Source: a bacterium | GTDB taxonomy: Bacteria > Patescibacteriota > Patescibacteriia > UBA9934 > GWF2-40-263 | Length of the DNA stretch: 36,134 bases | Assembly (NCBI GenBank): GCA_021789915.1 | Contig: JAJYIV010000011.1 | Coordinates: forward strand, 1 to 36,134 | Direction of reading: 5' to 3' | Shown here: positions 30,121 through 36,134 of the stretch, in pieces | Layout of the letters: every line of letters begins with the position of its first letter | How positions within the stretch are numbered: position 1 is the stretch's first letter | Program-made: the position numbers and the translations under genes | Notes under the pieces: generated by a model | Seen by the model: only the letters and a program-made list of their open reading frames with translations | Told to the model about the DNA's origin: nothing | Database searches by the model: none

Positions 30121-31173
30121 GTGTTCAACCGCCTCTTCGGACGATTCTCGAAGGATCTCGGCATCGATCTCGGGACCTGCAATACCCGGGTTTTTTCGCG
30201 CGAGAAGGGCATCGTGATCCAGGAGCCGTCCATCGTGGCCGTCAACAGCCGGACGGAGCAGATCGTGTCCGTCGGCGCGGAAGCCAAGGACATGATCGGC
30301 AAGACGCCGCCGCACATCCGGGCGATCAAGCCGCTGGTCAAGGGCGTCATCTCGGATTTCGAGATCAGCGAAAAGATGATCAAGTACTTCATCGACCGGG
30401 TGCACGCGGAATCCTTCACCCTGGTTCCGCGCCCGCGCATCGTCATCGGCGTCCCCCTGGAGACGACGGAGGTGGAACGCAAGGCGATCGAGGACGTCGT
30501 CACGGCCGCCGGCGCGCGCGAAGTCGTGCTGGTCGAGAATCCCATGCTGTCCGCGATCGGCGCGCGCCTGCCGGTCACGGAATCGGTCGGCACCATGATC
30601 GTCGACCTGGGCGGCGGCAAGACGGAGATCGCCGTGCTGTCCCTGGGCGGCGTCGTGACGTGGAAATCGCTGCCGATCGCGGGCGACGAGCTGAACCGCA
30701 ACATCATCCAGTACGCCCGCGACCTCTTCAACCTGCTGCTCGGCGAGAAGAACGCCGAGCAGGTGAAGATGCGCATCGGCACGGCCGTCCCCGGCGACGG
30801 GCCGATGCAGATCGAGATGCGCGGACGGGACCTCATCACCGGCCTGCCCAAGGAGATCCTCGTCAATGACGGGCAGATCCGCGAAGCCATGCAGCGGTCG
30901 ATCGGCACCATCGTCGACAGCGTCCGCGCCGCGATCGAAAACACGCCGCCGGAGCTCGTCGCCGACATCTACGAGCGGGGCATCGTGCTTACGGGCGGCG
31001 GCTCGCTGCTCAAGGGGATGGACGCCCTCGTCTCGCGGCAGGCGCAGATCCCCGTGCGCGTGGCCGAGGACCCGACGGCCTGCGCCGTGCGCGGCGCCGG
31101 CGCGCTCCTGGAACAGGAGGACGTCCTGCGCGACGTCGCCCTGCCGTCGGCGACCAAGGGGGGGATCGTATGA
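30121..31173 (+). CDS. mreB: Rod-shape protein MreB
   Basis: This 350-residue actin-like ATPase forms membrane-associated filaments that guide cell-wall synthesis. The phosphate-1 loop is DLGTCNTRVF (usually DLGTANT), the connecting region is TEVERKAIEDVVTAAGAREVVLVENPM, phosphate-2 is DLGGGKTEIAVLSLGG, and the adenosine motif is IVLTGGGSLLKGMD. The substitutions VENPMLSAIGARLPV and GGGKTE are departures from the common VEEPMAAAIGAGLPV and GGGTTE. It starts with GTG at 30121, with no ribosome-binding site, 54 bases after element A copy 2. It overlaps mreC by four bases, as the first gene of mreB-mreC-mreD-PBP2. Confidence 0.96.
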   Translation: MFNRLFGRFSKDLGIDLGTCNTRVFSREKGIVIQEPSIVAVNSRTEQIVSVGAEAKDMIGKTPPHIRAIKPLVKGVISDFEISEKMIKYFIDRVHAESFTLVPRPRIVIGVPLETTEVERKAIEDVVTAAGAREVVLVENPMLSAIGARLPVTESVGTMIVDLGGGKTEIAVLSLGGVVTWKSLPIAGDELNRNIIQYARDLFNLLLGEKNAEQVKMRIGTAVPGDGPMQIEMRGRDLITGLPKEILVNDGQIREAMQRSIGTIVDSVRAAIENTPPELVADIYERGIVLTGGGSLLKGMDALVSRQAQIPVRVAEDPTACAVRGAGALLEQEDVLRDVALPSATKGGIV

Positions 31174-31943
31174 AACGCGCGCCGGCCCGCTGGCTCCTGG
31201 CCGCGCTCGCCCTCGCGGCGGCGCTGCTCGTCCCCTGGCGCCGGCTGTTCGGCGCGCTGCAGCGTCCGTTCGCGGCGGCGGGGACGTGGGTCGATGCCCG
31301 CGCCTTCGGCCTCTTCGACCCCGCGACGGCGTCGCCCGCGCGCGTGGCGCAGCTTGAGGCCCAGCTGGCCGCGGCGGCCGTCGACCATGCGTCGGACCAG
31401 GCGCTGAAACAGGAGAACGACGATTTGCGTTCGCGCCTGAATTTCGTCGCGCGCGCCAAGGCCCGCATGGTCTCCGCCGACGTCGTCGCGCGCACGGTCG
31501 GCGCGGATGCGGACCGTTTCGAGATCGACCGCGGCAGCCGCGACGGCCTGGCCGTCGGCATGCCGGCCGTCGTGGAGGACGGCGTCCTCGCCGGCAAGGT
31601 GGTTTCGGTGTCGGACGCGGACGCCGTGGTCGCCGCGGTGACGGATCCCGGCGTCCGCACGGCCGTGTCCCTGTTGAACGGCGCGCGGACCATCGGCGTC
31701 GCCACGGGGCTGGACGGTACCATGATGGCGTTGACGTACATCCCCAAGGACGTCGACGTGGAAGCGAACGAGATCGTCGTGACGTCCGGCCTGGAAGACC
31801 GCGTGCCCAGCGGCCTCGTGATCGGCGTGGTGAACGCCGTGGAATCGGCGGGGACGGATCCGTTCAAGCAGGCCGTCATCCAGCCGCTGGCGGATCCGCG
31901 GCGCGTGAGCTCCGTCAGCATCATCGTCGGTTCCGCCCCATGA
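31170..31943 (+). CDS. mreC: Rod-shape protein MreC
   Basis: This 257-residue protein has an N-terminal membrane anchor (residues 6-24, WLLAALALAAALLVP), a coiled coil (about residues 50-88, with QLEAQLAAAAVDHASDQALKQ) and a periplasmic-type double beta-barrel domain (for example VVEDGVLAGKVVSVSDADAVV, then GVATGLDGTMMALTYIP). This is the full MreC layout. MreC links MreB filaments to MreD and PBP2 on the outer face of the membrane. ATGA overlaps at both ends (with mreB and mreD) show tight translational coupling. Confidence 0.93.
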   Translation: MKRAPARWLLAALALAAALLVPWRRLFGALQRPFAAAGTWVDARAFGLFDPATASPARVAQLEAQLAAAAVDHASDQALKQENDDLRSRLNFVARAKARMVSADVVARTVGADADRFEIDRGSRDGLAVGMPAVVEDGVLAGKVVSVSDADAVVAAVTDPGVRTAVSLLNGARTIGVATGLDGTMMALTYIPKDVDVEANEIVVTSGLEDRVPSGLVIGVVNAVESAGTDPFKQAVIQPLADPRRVSSVSIIVGSAP

Positions 31944-32452
31944 CTTCTTCCGCGCGCCTCACGTCCATCGTCCTCGCCTGCGTCCTGCTGGCGGCGTTCG
32001 AGACCGGATTCATCGCCTCCCTGCCGGGCGCCTGGCGTTTCCTGCCCGTCGTCTTCGCGACGAGCGTGTACCTGGTCCAGCTGCGCGGCTGGCGCTTCGG
32101 CGGCTGGCTGCTCGCCGGGTTCGGCGTCCTGCTCGACCTTCTGGGCATCGGCGCGCTGCCCTGGCAGACGCTCGCGTACGGCGCCGCGGCGTTGGCGGTG
32201 TACGCGGTTTCCCTGCACGTCTTTTCCAACCGCTCGCTCTACGGGCTGCTCGGGGCAGGCCTCGCCGGATGGACGGCCTGGGCGGCGGGGCAGGCCGCCG
32301 TTTGGGGCGCGCTGGCGCTGACGCGCCAGGGAGCGCCGGACGGCCGCGCCTTCCTCGCGTATCTCGGCTGGCACTTGTTTTTCCTGATGCTCCTGCTCGC
32401 CATCCTGTTTTACGCCGTCCCTCGACGGACGCGCTTGCCGGTGCATCGTTAG
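31940..32452 (+). CDS. mreD: Rod-shape protein MreD
   Basis: This 170-residue integral membrane protein has five or six segments spread over its length and almost no soluble part. Sequence similarity is low, as usual for MreD, so the call rests on size, topology, the GFGVLLDLLGIGALPWQTLAYG region (resembling the G-x-x-x-D-x-x-x-x-x-P-x-G pattern of the family) and its place between mreC and PBP2. It overlaps mreC by four bases, and the PBP2 ATG follows five bases after its stop. Confidence 0.85.
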   Translation: MTSSARLTSIVLACVLLAAFETGFIASLPGAWRFLPVVFATSVYLVQLRGWRFGGWLLAGFGVLLDLLGIGALPWQTLAYGAAALAVYAVSLHVFSNRSLYGLLGAGLAGWTAWAAGQAAVWGALALTRQGAPDGRAFLAYLGWHLFFLMLLLAILFYAVPRRTRLPVHR

Positions 32453-32457
32453 AGCCT

Positions 32458-34440
32458 ATGGATTCCCCGATTTTCGTCGTTCAGGACGACGGGCGCTTCG
32501 GATCCGCTCGCAGCGCCTCCGGGCTTCTGGACGAAATTCCGGATTTTTCGTCCGCCGACGCCGAACGGCGGCGGCCGGTCGTCGGGCGGGCGATTCCGCG
32601 CCGGCGGTTCACGGTCTGGGCGGTTCTTTTGGCGATCTCGTTCGCCGGGCTGACGGCCCGCGCCGCGCAGCTGCAGATCCTGCAGGGGGCGGCGTACCGC
32701 GCGCAGGCGGACCGCAACCGCATCGAAGAGAAGGTCGTGCCGGCGCCCCGCGGCGTCATCACGGACCGCAACGGGCTCGTGCTGGCCGGCAATGTGCCGA
32801 CCTTCATCCTGACGGTGCGGGCGGCGGGCCTCCCGTCCGTTCCCGCCGGCGCGGATCCGTGGGACCTGTCGCGGGCGCAGCAGGCGCGCGACGCCGTCCT
32901 GGACAAGGCCGCGGCGCTGGCCGGATTGCAGCGGGCGGACATCGACGAAGTCCTGTCGTCGTTCGCCGACGCGGCGCAGGATCCCGTGGCCGTGAAGCGC
33001 GGATTGTCCTACGAGGCGGCCATGCGCATCGCGGTCGCCCTTCCGGAGCTGCCGGGATTCGGGCTGCAGACGTCCGCCATCCGCACGTACGACACGTCCG
33101 CCCTGTCGTTGGGCCACGTGATCGGCTACACCGGCGCCATCAGCGCGGACGAAGAGCGCGCGCGGAAGGACCAGGGCTACCGTCCGACGGACGACATCGG
33201 CAAGACGGGCCTGGAAGAGACGGAGGAATCGCGGCTGCGCGGAACGCCGGGGCTCACCACGTACGAAGTGGATGCCAAGGGCCGCCAGCTCAAGCTCGTG
33301 GACCAGCAGGCGCCGGTCCCCGGGGAAAATCTCACGCTGTCGCTCGACCTGCCGCTGCAGCGCTTCGTCGAACAGCGGTTGAACCAGGAGCTGCAGAAGG
33401 CGAAGGTGGCCAAGGGCGCGGTGGTGGCCATCGATCCGCGCGACGGGGCGATCCGCGCGCTGGTCAGCCTGCCGGCCTTCGACGCCAACCAGTTCGTCAA
33501 CGGCATCGGCGCCGGCGCGTACAAGGCGTTGGCGGACGACCCGGCCCAGCCGCTGTTTTCGCGCGCCGTCTCCGGCACCTATCCGGCCGGATCCACGTTC
33601 AAGCCCTTCGTGGCGTACGCCGCCCTGAAGGAAGGCGTCGTGAACGAGCACACCAGCTTCCTCTCGACCGGCGGCATCCGCGTCGGGCCGTGGTTTTTCC
33701 CCGATTGGAAAGTCGGCGGACACGGCATCACGGACATCCGCAAGGCCCTCGCCTGGTCCATCAACACGTTCTTCTACATCGTCGGCGGCGGCTTTGAGAA
33801 CACGACCGGGCTCGGCGTCGAACGGATCACGGCGTACGCGCGGACGTTCGGCTTCGGGTCGAAGACGGGCATCGAGCTGCCGGGAGAAGCGGCCGGATTC
33901 CTGCCGTCCAAGGAGTGGAAACTGGAAGCGAAGGGACAACCGTGGTTCGTCGGCGACACCTACCACCTGGCGATCGGCCAGGGGGATCTGCTCGTCACGC
34001 CCCTGCAGATCGCCGGCGGCCTTTCCGTCATCGCCAACGGCGGGAGGCGCGTGACGCCGCATCTCGTTTCGGACGTGGACGGCCGGCCGCTGCCGCCCGC
34101 GCCCGCGCCGGACGTGCCGTTCGACGCCGCCGACATCCAGATCGTCCGCGAGGGGATGCGGCAGGCCGTGACGGACGGAAGCTGCCATTTTCTGCACGAC
34201 CTTCCCGTGCCGGTGGCGGGCAAGACGGGGACGGCGCAGCCGGGCGGCAGCGTGCAGACGCACGCGTGGTTCGCCGGCTTCGGTCCGTATGACGCGCCGA
34301 ATTTGGCCATCGTCGTCCTCCTCGAGAACGCCGGCGGCGGCGACGTGTACGCCGTGCCGGTGGCGAAGGACATCTTCGCCTGGTGGTTCGCGCACGGAGG
34401 AGCGGGGGACGCGGCGCCCGCGCCGAACGCGGGAGGGTGA
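32458..34440 (+). CDS. mrdA: Penicillin-binding protein 2 (MrdA), elongasome transpeptidase
   Basis: This 660-residue class B PBP cross-links peptidoglycan during elongation. It has a cytoplasmic N-terminus of about 50 residues, one membrane anchor (FTVWAVLLAISFAGLTARAA), the pedestal domain beginning APRGVITDRNGLVLAGN, and the transpeptidase domain with the serine in STFK (379-382), SIN (434-436) and KTGT (589-592). All catalytic motifs are intact. The start at 32458 is the first ATG after mreD; a longer frame runs upstream inside mreD but is not used. It completes the mreBCD operon. Confidence 0.96.
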   Translation: MDSPIFVVQDDGRFGSARSASGLLDEIPDFSSADAERRRPVVGRAIPRRRFTVWAVLLAISFAGLTARAAQLQILQGAAYRAQADRNRIEEKVVPAPRGVITDRNGLVLAGNVPTFILTVRAAGLPSVPAGADPWDLSRAQQARDAVLDKAAALAGLQRADIDEVLSSFADAAQDPVAVKRGLSYEAAMRIAVALPELPGFGLQTSAIRTYDTSALSLGHVIGYTGAISADEERARKDQGYRPTDDIGKTGLEETEESRLRGTPGLTTYEVDAKGRQLKLVDQQAPVPGENLTLSLDLPLQRFVEQRLNQELQKAKVAKGAVVAIDPRDGAIRALVSLPAFDANQFVNGIGAGAYKALADDPAQPLFSRAVSGTYPAGSTFKPFVAYAALKEGVVNEHTSFLSTGGIRVGPWFFPDWKVGGHGITDIRKALAWSINTFFYIVGGGFENTTGLGVERITAYARTFGFGSKTGIELPGEAAGFLPSKEWKLEAKGQPWFVGDTYHLAIGQGDLLVTPLQIAGGLSVIANGGRRVTPHLVSDVDGRPLPPAPAPDVPFDAADIQIVREGMRQAVTDGSCHFLHDLPVPVAGKTGTAQPGGSVQTHAWFAGFGPYDAPNLAIVVLLENAGGGDVYAVPVAKDIFAWWFAHGGAGDAAPAPNAGG

Positions 34441-34464
34441 CGTTCCGTGCTACACTAGCCGTCT

Positions 34465-35508
34465 ATGTTTCGACGTTTCGTCGCGCTGATCTCGCTGCTC
34501 GGCCTGACCGCCGGCTCGCCCGTCTTCGCCGCAACGACGCCCGTGGCGTCCGCCGCACCGGCCGCGTCCGCGCAGGCCGGCAATCCAGCCGACCAAATCC
34601 AAGCGACCGTGACGCGAGTGGAGAAAGCATGGACGGAGAAAGGCGTGGAACAGATGGTGTTCGACGCGCAGGGCGACGACGGCAAGGTCTACCGCGTCGA
34701 CACGTCGCAGGGCTACGCGGACGGCGTCCGCTGGGACGTGAACGCCGGCACGCGGGTCGTGCTGGAGGTCGACCGGAATCCCGACGGGACGTCGACGGTC
34801 TTCCTTGCCGACGTCGTGCGCACGGGCGGAGTGGCGTGGATCTTCTTGATCTTCGTGCTGGTGGCGCTGGCCGTCGGACTTTGGCGCGGCGCAGGCGCGC
34901 TGTTCGGCTTCGGCGTCACCGTCGCCGTGCTGTTCCTGTTCGTCTTCCCGCGCATCATCGGCGGCGGCAACCCGATCCTCTACACGCTGCTCGGCGCCGT
35001 CGTCATGCTCGGCGTGAACATGCACGTGGCGCACGGATTCACGCGCAGCACGCTCGCGGCGTATCTCGGCACGCTGGCGGGGCTCGGCGCGGCGCTTGCG
35101 GCGGCCGCGGCGTTCGTCAAGCTCGCTTCGCTTACCGGCCTTGCCACGGACGACGCCAATTACCTGTTCTGGCGCATCGGCGGCAAGGCGTATCCCTCCG
35201 GCATCCTCATGGCGGCGATCCTGCTCGGCGCCGCCGGCGTGCTGGATCACGTCACGAGCAGCGCCTCGATTTCGTCCCGCACCTTCTCGGGAAAGGATAG
35301 GCGCGGCGGCCCGGCCACCGTGCAGGTTCCCTTCACCGCGTTCACGAGCAGGAGCGGCATGCTCCCGACGCCGATCGGGCCTTCGCGGACGGGAAGGTGC
35401 TCCCGAATGGCGGCCTCGGTCGTGGACCACACTCGCGGGCGATCGGAGGGTGCGCACACGATGCGCGCGCCATCCCAGCCGACGACAGAGGCGGAGCACG
35501 CCTCGTAA
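34465..35508 (+). CDS. YibE/F-family protein, C-terminally truncated with an antisense-derived tail
   Basis: The 347-residue reading frame begins with a signal peptide (residues 1-22), an extracytoplasmic domain (DQIQATVTRVEKAWTEKG, then VYRVDTSQG), and several membrane segments from about residue 118. GGGNPILYTLLGAVVMLGVN and AYPSGILMAAILLGAAGVLD match the YibE/F family. In the family this last stretch is followed by D-V-T-x-x-Q and three or four more membrane segments. Here, from about residue 261 (nt 35247), the frame reads the reverse strand of the neighbouring gene and becomes arginine/serine-rich. The functional protein is therefore probably broken. It starts 24 bases after PBP2, with TACACT as a possible -10 box. 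Confidence 0.75.
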   Translation: MFRRFVALISLLGLTAGSPVFAATTPVASAAPAASAQAGNPADQIQATVTRVEKAWTEKGVEQMVFDAQGDDGKVYRVDTSQGYADGVRWDVNAGTRVVLEVDRNPDGTSTVFLADVVRTGGVAWIFLIFVLVALAVGLWRGAGALFGFGVTVAVLFLFVFPRIIGGGNPILYTLLGAVVMLGVNMHVAHGFTRSTLAAYLGTLAGLGAALAAAAAFVKLASLTGLATDDANYLFWRIGGKAYPSGILMAAILLGAAGVLDHVTSSASISSRTFSGKDRRGGPATVQVPFTAFTSRSGMLPTPIGPSRTGRCSRMAASVVDHTRGRSEGAHTMRAPSQPTTEAEHAS

Positions 35509-35855
35509 ATCTCGCGGCCGTCGGGGGACGTGAGCAGGGTCGCGGCGCCAGGCAGCCGCACCGCATCGAACGGTGAGGGCGAGGCCGACTTCGGGATCGC
35601 GCCGGCGTGCGAGGTGATAGGGCTTGGCGCGAGCCTTGTTGGCATCCCGTCGAACAGGCGGCTCCCCTGACGCAGTGACGCCTCGACGCCGTTGCAGTCC
35701 ACCTGCACGGCCCACACGCCCGGCACGGCCTCACGGAGGAAGCGAATGAGCGGTTCGCGGGTGGCACTCTTTCCGTCCGCAAGCCCCAGGCGGCGCAGGT
35801 GGTACTCCAGCAGGACGACACCGGTTTCGATCAGCTTGAGGAGCGTATACGGCAT
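35247..35855 (-). CDS. Possible class IV aminotransferase-like protein
   Basis: The C-terminal half of this 202-residue protein resembles fold-type IV PLP enzymes (aminodeoxychorismate lyase or branched-chain aminotransferase group): TSPDGREIYEACSASVVGWD corresponds to the D-G-x-V-x-E-x-x-x-x-N-V-F region, and PLLLVNAVKGTCTVAG to the L-T-N-S-x-x-G-x-x-P-V region. EYHLRRLGLADG near the N-terminus fits the H-L-x-R-L helix. It is shorter than usual (250-300), and the expected PLP lysine can only be guessed (IPKSASPSPFD), so activity is doubtful. Its 3' end coincides with the breakpoint in the YibE/F frame. No ribosome-binding site is seen before the ATG at 35855. Confidence 0.5.
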   Translation of the reverse strand: MPYTLLKLIETGVVLLEYHLRRLGLADGKSATREPLIRFLREAVPGVWAVQVDCNGVEASLRQGSRLFDGMPTRLAPSPITSHAGAIPKSASPSPFDAVRLPGAATLLTSPDGREIYEACSASVVGWDGARIVCAPSDRPRVWSTTEAAIREHLPVREGPIGVGSMPLLLVNAVKGTCTVAGPPRLSFPEKVRDEIEALLVT

Positions 35856-36134
35856 CGGAGGCGATCACCCGCATCCAAGACACAGAGAAACCTGCACGGC
35901 GGGTCACTTGGCCGATTCACACTCAGTCTACCGGCAAGTTCTCACGAAGAAGGTCAAAGAGTCCATGAAAGTGCTTAGAAGTGGTCTTCAATGCGCCGGC
36001 CCCCACGGATCTCCGTTATTCCTTCGGTCGCGTCGAGCACGAATTCAAAAACTATGTTGCCGACAACAGCAAATTGCATACTCGGAAGTGTTGTGTTGAC
36101 GCGGCGGACAACGGCTCCAGAATGTTCTTTTATA
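35856..36134. other. Right edge, no gene recognised, lower GC
   Basis: No protein family, RNA gene or clear repeat could be identified in these 279 bases. The composition is less GC-rich than most of the window, and the short open frames look like chance. Confidence 0.5.

Noticed and set aside
32449-34395. Long minus-strand frame opposite PBP2, and similar ones opposite metG, metK, the PLP gene and the 7691 gene
   Set aside because: They are rich in Arg, His and Ala without motifs, while the plus or minus partner carries full family motifs.
35250-35508. C-terminal tail of the YibE/F frame as a real domain
   Set aside because: It is the reverse complement of the coding strand of the neighbouring gene, with shadow-type composition.

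Overview
The window is a GC-rich, densely packed bacterial chromosome segment. The best-supported placement is a high-GC member of the Patescibacteria (Candidate Phyla Radiation). Evidence: a small four-helix membrane protein with the G-T-x-x-x-x-G and F-R-Q pattern common in that group (29509-29901), a divergent MreB followed by MreC, MreD and PBP2, a DUF3179 protein, tRNAs without an encoded CCA, many starts without a Shine-Dalgarno sequence, and a heavy load of short palindromic repeats. This placement is inference; no 16S rRNA or ribosomal protein gene is present.

Layout. 0-6 kb: an RRM RNA-binding protein, an unrecognised 377-residue protein, two RNA modification enzymes (NSUN/RsmB-type m5C methyltransferase and RlmN), a small unknown protein, the first copy of a 155-bp miniature transposon-like element (element A), two coupled membrane proteins and a MazG-like pyrophosphohydrolase. 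6-13.6 kb: leucyl aminopeptidase, an unknown 372-residue protein, a VOC protein, a tRNA-like gene, an AT-rich HNH nuclease, superoxide dismutase and peroxiredoxin as an oxidative-stress pair, a DUF3179 protein, RsmI and a small membrane protein. 13.7-18.4 kb: MetRS number 1, a CvpA-like protein, TatD nuclease, a lone NIF3/YqfO-type domain and a nitrilase. 18.4-25.6 kb: an AspA/AstE-like deacylase, then a methionine block (metK, a divergent Cys/Met PLP enzyme, tRNA-Met(CAT), MetRS number 2), then a GCS2-family ligase. 25.8-36.1 kb: a UvrD/RecB-like helicase-nuclease, a DUF721/DciA-like protein, the Patescibacteria-type membrane protein, the mreB-mreC-mreD-PBP2 cell-shape operon, a truncated YibE/F protein, a possible class IV aminotransferase-like protein, and an unexplained end.

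The most unusual content is the repeat population. I see at least three miniature elements with inverted ends. Element A has two copies about 95% identical, each between imperfect 8-bp direct repeats. Element B is a ~167-bp near-perfect hairpin ending at the start codon of the helicase. Element C sits exactly in a TAA stop codon and separates a gene from its terminator. A further palindromic family (ends CGTCATYGCGAG) occurs between genes and also twice inside the helicase-nuclease ORF, in frame and translated in the same reading frame, like the Rickettsia palindromic elements. Degenerate 7-bp arrays end within a few bases of three start codons. Together they suggest a genome where short palindromic elements supply start contexts, 5' leaders and protein segments.

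Gene expression signals fall into two classes. Several genes (591-1724, 3944-4300, 7691-8809, 13291-13590, nitrilase, metK, the PLP enzyme, MetRS number 2) have strong AAGGAG/GGAGG sites, often with their own promoter or terminator. Many housekeeping genes have none.
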